From Cherax quadricarinatus (taxonomy: Eukaryota > Arthropoda > Malacostraca > Decapoda > Parastacidae), in contig NC_091292.1 of the NCBI RefSeq assembly GCF_038502225.1, positions 45,031,655 through 45,095,654 on the forward strand: a DNA stretch of 64,000 nt, in the 5' to 3' direction. The notes under the pieces were generated by a model. The model was not told the DNA's origin, made no database searches, and saw only the letters and a program-made list of their open reading frames with translations. A program made the translations under genes and the position numbers. This document shows positions 1 through 11,290 of this stretch, piece by piece; within the stretch, counting starts at the first letter, position 1; the number at the start of each line of letters is the position of its first letter.

Positions 1-1238
1 GCCTATGCTAGACCATATTCAAATATGGAGGTGATGGGCCTATGCTAGACCATATTCAAATATGGAGGTGATGGGCCTATGCTAGACCATATTCAAATAT
101 GGAGGTGATGGGCCTATGCTAGACCATATTCAAATATGGAGGTGATGGGCCTGTGCTAGACCATATTCAAATATGGAGGTGATGGGCCTGTGCTAGACCA
201 TATTCAAATATGGAGGTGATGGGCCTGTGCTAGACCATATTCAAATATGGAGGTGATGGGCCTATGCTAGACCATATTCAAATATGGAGGTGATGGGCCT
301 ATGCTAGACCATATTCAAATATGGAGGTGATGGGCCTATGCTAGACCATATTCAAATATGGAGGTGATGGGCCTATGCTATACCATATTCAAATATGGAG
401 GGGATGGGCCTATGCTAGACCATATTCAAATATGGAGGTGATGGGCCTATGCTAGACCATATTCAAATATGGAGGTGATGGGCCTATGCTAGACCATATT
501 CAAATATGGAGGTGATGGGCCTATGCTAGACCATATTCAAATATGGAGGTGATGGGCCTATGCTAGACCATATTCAAATATGGAGGTGATGGGCCTATGC
601 TAGACCATATTCAAATATGGAGGTGATGGGCCTATGCTAGACCATATTCAAATATGGAGGTGATGTGCCTATGCTAGACCATATTCAAATATGGAGGTGA
701 TCGGCCTGTGCTTGACCATATTCAAATATGGAGGTGATGGGCCTGTGCTAGACCATATTCAAATATGGAGGTGATGGGCCTCTGCTAGACCATATTCAAA
801 TATGGAGGTGATGGGCCTATCCTAGACCATATTCAAATATGGAGGTGATGGGCCTATGCTAGACCATATTCAAATATGGAGGTGATGGGCCTGTGCTAGA
901 CCATATTCAAATATGGAGGTGATGGGCCTGTGCTAGACCATATTCAAATATAGAGGTGATGGGCCTATGCTAGACCATATTCAAATATGGAGGTGATGGG
1001 CCTATACTAGACCATATTCAAATATGGAGGTGATTGGCCTATGCTAGACCATATTCAAATATGGAGGTGATGGGCCTATGCTAGACCATATTCAAATATG
1101 GAGGTGATGGGCCTATGCTAGACCATATTCAAATATGGAGGTGATGGGCCTATGCTAGACCATATTCAAATATGGAGGTGATGGGCCTATGCTAGACCAT
1201 ATTCAAATATGGAGGTGATGGGCCTATGCTAGACCATA
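1..1238. repeat. 37-bp satellite array A, 33 full copies plus 17 bp
   Basis: Perfectly phased 37-bp tandem repeat, unit beginning gcctatgctagacc. Copy 34 starts at 1222 and breaks off at 1238, so no indel is present over 33 units. Variation is limited to scattered single-base changes (gcctatg/gcctgtg is the commonest). Each unit contains the inverted repeat ccatat-tcaa-atatgg, which could form a 6-bp stem with a 4-nt loop. The array continues beyond the left window edge. Not coding. Confidence 0.98.
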
Positions 1239-1636
1239 ACTTTGTAAAAAATAATAAAATTTGAACTAAATCTAATTTGTTTAAACTTGCTGTTAGTTTA
1301 ATCTTTATTTTCTAAACAGCTGAAAGAAACTGAATGAATAAAGTAAAGATTTTCTGAATTATAAGCGAATGCCTAAATAATTTTCAATAAAACCCAGTAA
1401 AAATATTTATTTTTCTCAGATTCATCAGCGCTTGACAACTGAAGAATCATTCTCAATAATAGCACCTTTAAAAATATATCTGTTTGCTACATATATTAAA
1501 GTTAGAACTTAGACCTTCCAAAATAATTCCTATTATTTTGTATGGAACAACAACGTGAGGTGTTTCTCATTCATAGGATACGTAATTAGCTGCCTAATGG
1601 GAAGATAACTGAAAGTTTAAGAGGGAAGGAGTTAAG
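1239..1636. other. AT-rich spacer, no gene seen
   Basis: AT-rich single-copy-looking sequence between two tandem arrays. No open frame, RNA gene or recognisable element was found. Confidence 0.6.
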
Positions 1637-2325
1637 ATGGTACTGAGGTGCCATGGTACTGAGGTGCCACTACCTGGTATTGATGCATGAGTGCCATGGT
1701 ACTGAGGTGCCATGGTACTGAGGTGCCACTACCTGGTATTGATGCATGAGTGCCATGGTACTGAGGTGCCATGGTACTGAGGTGCCACTACCAGGTATTG
1801 ATGCATGAGTGCCATGGTACTGAGGTGCCATGGTACTGAGGTGCCACTACCAGGTATTGATGCATGAGTGCCATGGTACTGAGGTGCCATGGTACTGAGG
1901 TGCCACTACCAGGTATTGATGCATGAGTGCCATGGTACTGAGGTGCCACTACCTGGTATTGATGGATGAGTTACAATGGTATTGATGGATGAGTTACAAT
2001 GGTACTGAGGTGCCACTACCAGGTATTGATGGATGAGTTACCATGGTACTGAGGTGCCACTACCTGGTATTGATGCATGAGTTACCATGGTACTGAGGTG
2101 CCACTACCTGGTATTGATGGATGAGTTACCATGGTACTGAGGTGCCACTACCTGGTATTGATGGGTGAGTTACCATGGTACTGAGGTGCCACTACCAGGT
2201 ATTGATGCATGAGTTACCATAGTACTGAGGTGCTACTACCAGGTGTTGATGTATGAGTTACCATGGTACTGAGGTACCATCATAAGGTGTTGATGGATGG
2301 GGTTCAATCTTACTGATGTGCTGTT
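1637..2325. repeat. 59/44-bp compound minisatellite
   Basis: Tandem repeat built on ggtactgaggtgcc. The first part (to about 1935) has a 59-bp period made of a 16-bp module (ggtactgaggtgccat) plus a 43-bp module ending tattgatgcatgagtgccat. The second part drops the 16-bp module and runs at about 44 bp with gagttaccat in place of gagtgccat. The last copies (2220-2325) are progressively degenerate. Confidence 0.93.
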
Positions 2326-2410
2326 AAGAGGTGATAAAGGACAGGGAACCATGAAACTTAAGAGCAATAACGAGGTATTAATGTAAGTTAGGGTACGTAG
2401 GTGCTATTAA

Positions 2411-2413
2411 GAG

Positions 2414-2495
<82 letters not shown>

Positions 2496-2550
2496 GCTGT
2501 GTTTGTGCGTATGTGTTTGTGTATGCGTGTGTGTGCGTGAGTGCGTGAGT
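2411..2550. repeat. (TG)n microsatellite
   Basis: Short GA run followed by pure GT repeats from about 2417 to 2478, then interrupted TG/TTTG repeats to about 2550. The Val-Cys open frame across it is an artefact of the dinucleotide. Confidence 0.97.
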
Positions 2551-2880
2551 GGGAGTCAGGTAGGGGGGGGTAGAACTAAAACACTGGGTAGAGGCAGTGA
2601 TTGTACATGTGCAGAAAGGTCACGGGGTTAGGGATGAAAGTGGAAGTTAAAGTGAGATAGATTTATTAGCTGTGGCAAGTATGGTGAGTGGAGGATGCTC
2701 CTGGAGTCTGCCCTTCAAGGGAGACCTCTCTCTCTCTCTCTCTCTGCTGTGGCGCATGTTTCTTCAGCCGAGGAAGTGGAGCTACCCTCCTAGCATTAGG
2801 ATATCCACCAGTCAAACGTCGTAAAAGGAACTCCTTCACTTAGGTTGCTCACCTCCTTCTTGCTGAGTCCATTTCCTTCA
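2551..2880. other. Spacer with short (CT)n, no gene seen
   Basis: A short CT run lies at 2725-2746. The rest shows no recognisable gene or element. Confidence 0.6.
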
Positions 2881-3229
2881 ATATTTATTTGTTTTTCCCC
2901 ATTCACACCTTAGTTTTAAAAATGGTCATGAAGTTATTTTTTTTAAGTTAGTCTTACTGCTGGTTTTTAAGTTTGTCTTGGAGTTGTTTCTTAAGTTAGT
3001 CTTGCAGTTGGTTTTTAAGTTACTCTTGCTTTTTTTTTTAAGTTTGTCCTTCAGTTCGTTTTAAAGTTTGTTTAGCAAATAGTTTTCAAGTCTTGCAATA
3101 AGTCATGCAAATGATCTTCCAGTTGGACTCGTACATAATTTGAAAGGTATTATATTAGGTCGGCTCTTCAGCTGTTCAGTTGCACTTGCATTTGTTACTA
3201 CAGTTAGTTCTGCAGCTGTTCATACAGTT

Positions 3230-3415
3230 GTACTTTCAGCTGTTCACCCAGTTGCACTTGCAGTTGTTCTTCCAGTTGCACTTGTTCTTCCAGTTGCACT
3301 TGTTCTTCCAGTTGCACTTGTTCTTCCAGTTGCACTTGTTCTTCCAGTTACACTTGTTCTTTCAGTTGCACTTGTTCTTTCAGTTGCACTTGTTCTTCCA
3401 GTTGCACTTGTAGTA
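3230..3415. repeat. Regular 18-bp core of the CAGTTG tract
   Basis: About nine near-identical 18-bp units of the form ttgcacttgttcttccag. This is the only homogeneous, presumably young, expansion inside the surrounding degenerate tract. Because 18 is a multiple of 3, every frame stays open, which explains the overlapping repetitive open frames here on both strands. Confidence 0.92.
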
Positions 3416-3429
3416 GTTCTAACAGTTGT

Positions 3430-3502
3430 AGTTACCTGGAGTTTACCTGGAGAGGGTTTCGGGGGCCAACGCCCCCGCGGCCCGGTCTGAGACCAGGCCT
3501 CA
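3430..3502. repeat. Short GC-rich interspersed repeat (decapod-type)
   Basis: About 70 bp of markedly GC-rich sequence (core ccaacgcccccgcggcccgg, with cctggagtttacctggag at its left) sits abruptly inside the AT-rich CAGTTG tract, which resumes at once with cagttg. I recognise this as a repeat that recurs in decapod genomes, but cannot classify it further. Its base composition contrasts sharply with its surroundings. Confidence 0.6.
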
Positions 3503-6500
3503 TGCAGTTGTTTTTCCAGATGCAAATGCAGCTGTTCTTCAAGTTACACTTGGAGTTGGTCTTCCGGGTGCACTTGCAGTTGTTCTTCAAGTTGCACTTG
3601 CAGTTTTTCTTCCAGTTGCACTTGCAATTGTTCTTCCAGTAGATTTTATATTTGGTTTTCAGCTGATCTTCCAGATGGTATATCAGTTGCTTTTCCAGTT
3701 CTTATCGTAAATGTTTTTCCAGTTGATCTTGCAGCTTTTTTCCAGTCTGTCTTGAACTTGTTCTTCCTGTTATTCTTGAAATTATTCTTTTCTTTGCCCT
3801 TAAAGTTGTTCTTCCAGTTTACTTTCCATTTAATGTTTCAACTGCTGTCTCAGATGTTCTTTCTATTAATTTTCAGCTAGTCTTCAGTTGGTTTTTACGT
3901 CGTTTTCTGGTTTTCAGGTGGTGTTCAGCTGGCTTTTAGGTGGTCATCCACTTATTCTATCAGTTAGTCTTCCATTTGGACATCCAGCTGATATTCTAGT
4001 TGGTTACACCTTCAGTTGCAGTTGTTCTTAAAGTGGATATTGCAAGTGATCTTCTATTTATTCTTCCAGTTGTAATTGCGGTTGATCTTCCAGTTAGTCT
4101 TCTGTGGGTCTTGTAGTTGCATTTCCTCATTGGTTTTTCAGTTGCTCTTCCAGATGGTCCTGAAGTAATTTTTACTGCAAGTTGGACGGCTGTTCTTGCT
4201 TTTTTTTATTGCAGTTGTTCTTCCAGTTGCTCTGATAGTTAGTTTTCCAGTTGATTTTCCAATTCGTCTTAGACTGATCAAGATGGTTTTTCCTTCAGTT
4301 GATCTTACAGTAGGTTTTCAGTTAGTCTTCCAGTTAAACTTAAATTGGTCGTTCAGTTGGTCAGGCAATTGTTCTTTCACATATTTCTTGTAGCTTTTCC
4401 AGTTGGTTTTACAGTTTGTCAGTTAGTCTTCCAGTTTATCTTGCAGATTTTCTTCCATTTAATCTTGCAATTGTTCTTACTGTTAGAACTGAAGTTTTTC
4501 TTCCAGTTGATCTTGACTTTGTTCTTCCAGTTTGTCTTTCAGTTGTTCTTCCAGTTGTTCTTGCAGTTATTCTTGCAATTGGTATTCGAGCTGGCCTTCC
4601 AATTATTCTTTCAGTTGATCCACAGTTGCTCTTACAGTTTGACTTGCTGTTGGATGTGCTGTGTACATTGCAGTTTGTCTAGCAGTTGGTCTCCCAGTTG
4701 GACTTCATCTTGGTTTCCCAGTTAAATTTGCAGTCGTTCTCCAAGACGGATTTCAGTCGGTCTTCCAGTAGTTTTGTCAGTTGGTTATACAGTTTATCTT
4801 GTAGATTTTCTTCCATTCTGCTTTACAAATTTTCTTCTCGATGGTGATGCAGTTGTTTGTACAGCTTTTCTTGCAGTTGTTCTTGCATTTGTTTATACAA
4901 TTATTCTTGGAGTTTTTCTTGTATTTGTTTATACAATTGTTCTTACAGTTTTTCTTGCAGTTATTCTTGCATTTGTTCATCAGGGTGACTTCTAGATGAT
5001 TTCTCAGTTGATCTTCCAGTTGGATTTCAAGATGGATTTTTCACTTGGAATTCTAATGTAATTTCCAGTTGGTCATCCAATTTGTGTTGCAATTTTTCTT
5101 TCAGCTATTACAGTTGTAATTCTTTCAGTTATTACAGTTGTAATTCTAATTCACTTTACTACTGGTTTTCCAGTTGGACTTCCACTTGGTCTTCCAGTTT
5201 GTCTTTCAGTTTGCTTTCCAGTTTGTATTTCATTTGGTCCTGCTGTATATCTTGGGGTTCGTCTGGCAATTAGTTCAGCAGTTGGGTCTACAGTTGGTAT
5301 TGTAACTACTGTTGCACTAGTTTTCTAGATAGTCTGGCAATTGTTCTTCCAGTTAGTCTGGTAATTGTTCTTCCAGTTGTTCATGCACTTTTTCTTCAAG
5401 CTGGTCTGCCATCTGCTCTGTCCGTTGGCCTTCCAGTTGCTTCTGCAGAGTCTTAAAGTTAAATTTTTAACTTAGTCTTACTGCTTGTCTTGCAGTTTTT
5501 TTTTTCAAAAGATCTTATTATGGTCTTACAGTTGGCTAGTTATTTGGTCTTTGAATGTATTTAGCAGATATTTTTCAAGTTTGTGTTACAATTGTTATTC
5601 CTGTTAGTCTTGTAGCAGTTGTTCTTCCATGTCACTGAGTGATTGCTCTTACAGATGGTCTATCTTTCAGATTTTCTCTCAGTTTCTTACAGCTGGCTTA
5701 ACATAGCTAAAGAATTGGCTTTACATTTGATCTTTTAGTTGGCTCACAGATGATCTCAGGGGTGTCTTCCAGTTTGTCTCTCATTTGGTCTTCCAGTTGC
5801 GGTCTGACTCGATTTATTACAGTTGGCCTTCAAGTTGATCTTCCAGTTATTCTTCCTGTTCGTTTCCCAGTGTTCTTCTAGTAAGTCTTCTAATTGACCT
5901 TGAAGCTTATTGCATTGCTGTTCTCACAAGTGGTTTTACAGCTTATGTTGCTGTTGGTTCTAGTAGGTCTTCAAGTTATTCTCCCATTTGATCTGTCATT
6001 TTTTTTTCCAGTTGGTCTTTCCGTTATTCTTCTAATTGGGCTTCAAATTCGTTTAACACCATCTCTTCCATTTGCTCTTCTAGTAATTCTGGAAACAGGC
6101 AAATCAGTTAGTCTTGTTTTTTTTCTTTCATTTGAACTATCAGATCACAAATAACTCGCAAATAGAAGAAGAAAACTTGAACCATTAATAAGTCACACTA
6201 GCAATTGTTCATCCTGTTGATTTTGTAATTGTTCTTCCAGTTTATCTGGCAGCAGTTGCTTTTCCAATTTATCTGGAAGTTGTTCTTCCAGATTATCTAG
6301 AAGTTGTTTTTCCAGTTTATCTGGCAGTTATTCCAATTTATCTGGCAGTTGTTCATCGAGTTTATCTGGCAGTTGTTCTTCCAGTTCGTTTTCTAGCTGT
6401 TATTACAGTTGGTATTGCAGAAGTTCTTCCAGCTTTTCTTACATTTGTTCTTCCGCTTGGTCTTCGGGAAATACTTCCAGATGGTTTTGAATGTGTTGTT

Positions 6501-6821
6501 CCACAAGGTTTTGAATTAGTTCTGACAACTGGTCTTCAGTTAGTTTTCCAGGTGACCTATGAGGCGGTCTTTCACTAGCTTATGTAGTTGTTCTTTGAAT
6601 TAATCTTACAGTTTATTCGTCTAAGTGGTTTTGAACAAGTCCTTCCAGTTGATCTTGTAGTTATCTTTCATAATTATTCTGGAAGTTGTTGTTCTAGTTG
6701 GTTTTCAAATTGTTTTTGGAACTAGAATTGTAGATGTTCTTCCAGGTGATCCAGCAATAGTTGTTATAGGTGTTGCTAAGGTTGCTGTTTCAGATGATGT
6801 TGCAATTGTTCATTGTGTTTA

Positions 6822-7345
6822 TTACCCATTTGGTCTTCCAGTTTCTTTACCAAAATATCTCTCAGTTGTTTTAGAAATAGCGATTAATAATACTTCAAGC
6901 CATTTACGTCTACGGGAACTGGGTGCTTTAATCACTAGGTGGGAGTCGTTGAACTTTATTAGGTGCTTGACGGAATTCAGGTGTTGTGAGCAGGCGTTGT
7001 ACAAGCTGTAGTTCCTACATGCATTAATGTGTTCAAGAAGACGTGGTTCGAGGGTTCTTGCTGTTTCGTCTAATTTATATTCTGTCACAACCTCCAAAGG
7101 GAATAGTGTACACCACTGCATTGACTGGTTCAAGGTTCTTCAGTTTTGTCTTAGTCAGATCTTTTATGGAGGTGCTGGTCTGGTTACGTTGATGAATTTA
7201 GTGTTAGCTTGTACGAGTACTTAAGAAACGTTCAGTGCAACCTGGTTAGAGGGAAGGATTATAACTTTGTTAGGAGTGGTGTTGGTGCGTGGAGAATTGA
7301 TGACCTGAAGGGCTCTTTTCTTACAGTCTTTCATGAAAAATAAAG
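6822..7345 (-). pseudogene. Penelope-like element fragment, GIY-YIG endonuclease region
   Basis: Read on the minus strand, the piece shows in order a post-RT segment with IILPSNQ (about 7250), then VNAVVYTIPFGGCDR (about 7080-7120), the GIY-YIG endonuclease N-terminal motif of Penelope-like elements. A C-terminal half follows with HINACRNYSLYNAC and HLIKFNDSHLVIK (6850-7030). PLEs encode an RT fused to this nuclease. The copy has stops and at least one frameshift just after the GIY-YIG motif, and has no RT palm. It abuts the 3' end of a CR1-like LINE on the same strand. Dead fragment. Confidence 0.8.
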
Positions 7346-7384
7346 TAAATGTAGCTCGGTGAAGGTTTGGTGTATCTATGTATG

Positions 7385-8800
7385 TATGTGCACTCATCGT
7401 CACTAAGGAACACTGCAGCAGGCCTACTGGCCCATGCAAAGCAGGTCCAAATCACCTCCCGGCTTAAACCAGTGACCCACCTAGTCAGGTCAGGTTACAT
7501 CCAATTAAGGAAGGGGCATGGCATCAGACCTATTAACACAAGCTAGCCATATCCAACTCACACCCACTCACATCCAGTCATGTATTTATCTAACCTATTT
7601 TTAAAACTGCACAACGTCTTAGCGTCTATGACGGTACTCGGGACTTTGTTCCACTCATCCACAACTTTATTACCAAACCAGTGCTTTCCTATATCCTTCT
7701 TGAATCTGATTTTTTTCCAACTTAAAACCATTGCTTCGAGTCCTGTCTTGGCTAGATATTTTTTGCACGCTATATATTCCTTTTATTTATTCCTGTTTTT
7801 CATATAAACACCTCCGTCATATCACCCGTAATTCTACGCCTTTCTAGAGAGTACAAATTCAGGGCCCTCAGTCTGTCCTCATAGTGAAGATTTCCGATAC
7901 ATTGGATCAACTTTGTCATGCTTCTTTGTACGTTTTCCAGTGCATTTATATCCATTCTATAATACGGTGACCAGAACTGTGCAGCATAATCTAAATGAGG
8001 CCTAACCAAAGATATATAGAGTTGAAGAACAACCTGAGGACTCCTATTACTTATGCTCCTTGATATGAAGCCAGTGATTCTGTTCACTTTATTGCGAACA
8101 CTTATGCACTGGTTTTAGATTACTGCTAACCAGAACTCACAAATCTTTTTTTGCAATCAGTAATATTAATATCTAAATTATTTAGTTTATATGTGGCATG
8201 GTTATTTTCTTGTCCAATGTTTAAAACTTTGCATTTGTCTATATTAAACTGCATCTGCCACTTCTCCAACCACTGCTTCAATCTATTCAAATCTTCTTGG
8301 AGTTTCTAATGTCTTCATTTGAATGAAACAGGCGACCTATTTTGGTGTCATCAGCAAACTTGCTTATGTCGCTATTTATTCCCTTATCAATGTCGTTTAA
8401 ATCAATTATGAACAACAAAGGGCCCAACAGAAATTGTATATAAGAAGCACCACTCGTGATGTGCCCCCACTCTAATTTCTCCCCATTGATGCAAACACTT
8501 TGCTGCCTATCTGTCAACCATGCCTCTACCCAGGAAAAAAATTTCTCCTCCTATTCCGTGTGCCTTAATTTTCCTCAAAAGCCTCTGATGTGGAACTCTA
8601 TCAAAATCCTTACTAAAGTCCATATAGACAACATCATAATCATTACCATGATCTACCTCCTCAAATACCTTGTTGCAAAAAAGTTCGTAAATTCGTTAGG
8701 CAGGAACGCCCCTTTGTAAAACCATGCTGAGATTTATTAATCAATTTATGCCTTCCAAGATGGCTACGAATTGCCTCCATTGATTCCACAGATTTATTTA
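7385..8800 (-). pseudogene. CR1/L2-group LINE, 3' half of RT, decayed
   Basis: On the minus strand, blocks of a CR1-like reverse transcriptase lie in order: SQHGFTKGRSCLTNL (about 8680-8740), a thumbnail of the region before motif B (LTDRQQSVCINGEKLEWG, ~8460-8517), LLGPLLFIIDLNDID followed by the catalytic FADDTK (~8360-8430), and the C-terminal domain ITGFISRSISNRSP with LVRPHLDYAAQFWSPYYRMD (7840-8085). A KNRLDKYM-type tail follows (7560-7700) with a 3' UTR to about 7385. Several stops and frameshifts separate the blocks. The 5' half (EN and early RT) is missing. It lies head to head with the plus-strand CR1 copy that starts near 8840. Confidence 0.88.
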
Positions 8801-8844
8801 CCCACAATGGAACCTTGTGGGAACCTTGTGGGACTGAATCCTTA

Positions 8845-9182
8845 GTGTTATCTACATTGTGAAGGAGGATGTCTAGAAGTGAGGATTTAGTTAGAAGGTA
8901 TAGGGCAGCAATAGACATCATTTGGAAGGAGGGAGGGAGCCCTGTTATATGTGGCACTTTGCCAAGTAGGGGTGTTGGAAATGACCGTCCAGAGCAACTG
9001 GTATAAATATCTGGCTGGACAAACTTTGTAAGGGTAATGCAGTACCATTCATTAACACCTGGACCACTTCTATAGCCGAAATGACATGCATGCCAGGGAT
9101 GGGGTTCACTTATCCAGGGTAGTTGTGAGTTTTCTCGCTAGCTCAGTTGAAGATGTTGATAGGGCTTTAAACCTGGATTAGT
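8845..9182 (+). pseudogene. LINE ORF1 remnant with SGNH-esterase-like C-terminus
   Basis: In discontinuous frames the stretch reads SRYRAAIDII, then PSRGVGNDRPEQLV, NIWLDKLCKGNAVPFINTW, and RNDMHARDGVHLSR, followed by a stop near 9180. The D-G-x-H arrangement near the C-terminus (DGVHLS, about 9095-9110) is the Asp-His part of the SGNH/GDSL esterase fold that some CR1-group LINEs carry in ORF1. The N-terminal GDS block is not visible. Frames shift between blocks, so it is a pseudogene. Family assignment is by motif recognition only. Confidence 0.6.
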
Positions 9183-9344
9183 TAGAGGTATGGGTTTAGT
9201 AATGGAAAATAATTTGCGTCGAAATATTGATTTAGGCTTTGATGTTATAAATCTTAACAATAACAGTCATCGAGTAACACAGGGTAATAATAGTAACAGA
9301 AATTGTGTAGAAGAAAGGCTGTAAAGGAAAAAGGTTCACAAGAA

Positions 9345-9970
9345 AAACATATTAATGTATTTTATACTAACTGTCGAAGTGCCAGGAACATAATTAAAGA
9401 ATTACGTTTGGTAGCATGTGCTGGGAACTTTGATGTCATTGCAATAACTGAAACATGATGTAATTTAAAGAGTCGTGATATTATTGCTGAGTGTCATATT
9501 CAAGGGTTTAAGTCGTTTTATGTAAATAGATAACGAGGAAGAGGGTGGAGTTGCAGTATATGTACGAGTAGTTATAAATTGTTGCATAAAAGCAGGTACA
9601 AAAATTGATGGATCAGAACAGAATCTGTTTGAGTAGAGTTTGTAGAAGGTCAAGAAAAACTAATTCTAGGTGTAATATACCGACATCCAGGCTTGGATCA
9701 CGATAGAGAGAGACATCTTTGGGATGAAACTGTAGTGATAGTAGGTGGTTTTAACTTTAGTCAAATTGACTGGACTTCTTTGACTGGTAATCTGGAGTCC
9801 AGTGACTTTATGGAAGTAGTTCCAGACTGTTTTCTGAAGCAGTGTGTAACAGAGCCTACCAGAGGTAATAATCTGTACTACCTAGTCTTGTCAAATAAAG
9901 ACACACTCGTAAATAATCTGGAGATCACTAAAGAGCTTGGCGCAAGTACGAGAATAAGGATAATATGGTA
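9345..9970 (+). pseudogene. LINE apurinic-like endonuclease domain (decayed)
   Basis: Begins with NVFYTNCRSARNIIKELR and FDVIAITET (9350-9455), the N-terminal LINE endonuclease motifs, followed by a degenerate middle, LILGVIYRHPG (about 9660-9690), VVIVGGFNFSQIDW (9735-9770, corresponding to the GDFN motif but with Gly in place of Asp), and CVTEPTRGNNLYYLVLSN (9840-9900). Several in-frame stops. The Asp-to-Gly change would on its own be expected to impair catalysis. Belongs to the CR1-like element. Confidence 0.8.
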
Positions 9971-10129
9971 GAAGTCCCCGATTTTCGTTCTGCTGATTAT
10001 ATTGGGCTTAGAGAACACCTGCCTAATCTTGATTGGGGTAATCTAGTTAATGATTTTATTGACGTTGATCATACGATTACGTTTATGATTTTTTTTCTTA
10101 ATGATGTACAACGTGCTTAGAAAGAAATT

Positions 10130-11290
10130 ACGACAAATAATAACGATCCCAAATGGGTTAACAGAAGGCTAAAGCATCTATTACGGGAGAAAAGAGGAAT
10201 TTATAGGCACATCGAAAGAGTAGAGGTTAACCTTATTGACCAATACGTTCAGTTTAAAAGAGAAATAAAAAGTGGGATTAGAAAGGCTCAACGTGACTAT
10301 GAAATTAGAGTTGCTAATGAATCAAAGACTAATCCAGAAGGGTTCTTTCAAGTGTATAGGACGAAGGTGAGGGGAAAAAGTAGGACCTCTGAAAAGTCGG
10401 AATTGACAGCTGACGCATAACGAACTGGAAATGATTATTGACGTAAATGAGATTTCAGAAATCAATAATTATTCAATTCCTGAACAATTAACTGATATTA
10501 CTGTCACGGGGGAGATGGTTATCAAACAGATATATAAACTGAAACAAATTAAGTCCCCGGGACCCGAAGAGTTGTTTTCCAGGGTATTTAAAGAGTGCAA
10601 GATGGAACTTAGTCAGCCATTAACGAGCGTGTTTAATGCGTCCATCCTTACTGGTGTTGTGCCAGAGTTGTGGAAGATAGCTAATGTAGTTTCTATATTC
10701 AAATTAGGAGATAAGTCCATTCCATCAAATTACCGTCCAATAAGCCAGACGTATATAGTAGGCAATTTATTAGAATCAGTTACAGCTGATATTATTAGAA
10801 GTTATCTTGAAGAGCATAATTTGAAGAAAGAATCTCAGCATGGGTCCGCGAGAGGTCGTTCCTTCCTGACAAATTTACTGACGTTCTTCAGTAAAGCATT
10901 TGAGGCTGTAGACAGTGATAAAGAATATGATATTGTTTAATTGAATTTCAGTAAAGCCTTCGATAGAGTACCTCACTAAAGATAGAGGCATGGCTTACCA
11001 ATAGAAAGCAGAGAGTGTCCATTAATGGGGTCAAGTCTGAATGGGGATTAGTCACTAGTGCATTCCACAAGGATCAGTTTTAGGCCCATTGTTGTTCATA
11101 ATTTACGTTAATGACCTTGATAAAGGAATTATAAGTGACTTGAACAAATTTGCTGATGATACAAAAATAAACCGTATGATTCATTCTGAGGAGGATATCA
11201 GTGAACTCCAGAAGGATTTGAGCAAATTAATGTCTTGACGTGAAAAGTGGCAGATGAAGTTCAGTGTGGAAAAGTGTAAAGTCCTAGCCC
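10130..11290 (+). pseudogene. LINE reverse transcriptase, palm region (decayed)
   Basis: A linker (NDPKWVNRRLKHLLREKRGI, about 10145) leads into the RT: IKSPGPEELFSRVFKE (10545-10595), VPELWKIANVV, SNYRPISQ (10725-10745), SQHGSARGRSFLTNLL (10834-10880), LNFSKAFDRVPH (10940-10975, motif A), a frameshifted copy of the SVLGPLLFIIYVND region (~11065-11115), and FADDTKINRM (~11147-11180), the catalytic YADD-equivalent. It is broken by stops (10938, 10977, 11237) and frameshifts. Family features match CR1/L2 LINEs. Confidence 0.85.

Larger units (their letters stand above)
2880..6800. repeat. Degenerate T-rich CAGTTG / CTTCCAGTT repeat tract
   Basis: Nearly 4 kb is built from diverged multiples of a 12-ish bp motif of the form ttcttccagttg, ttcttgcagttg, ttggtcttccag, with hundreds of partial copies but no stable period outside 3230-3415. 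The plus-strand open frames here (65-126 aa) are hydrophobic Leu/Val/Phe repeats that simply translate the motif, and the minus-strand ones are Thr/Ser/Asn/Lys repeats. Frequent stops in all frames argue against a gene. Best read as an ancient, strongly eroded minisatellite. Confidence 0.85.

Noticed and set aside
1..1238. CRISPR-like array of regular repeats
   Set aside because: The repeats are contiguous 37-bp units with no unique spacers. Eukaryotic satellite.
2401..2631. 76-aa Val-Cys repeat open frame
   Set aside because: Translation of a (TG)n microsatellite.
3140..3525. Overlapping Val/Leu/Pro and Thr/Ala/Gly repeat proteins on both strands
   Set aside because: The 18-bp repeat keeps all frames open. 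Simultaneous open frames on both strands over the same repeat indicate low complexity rather than coding.
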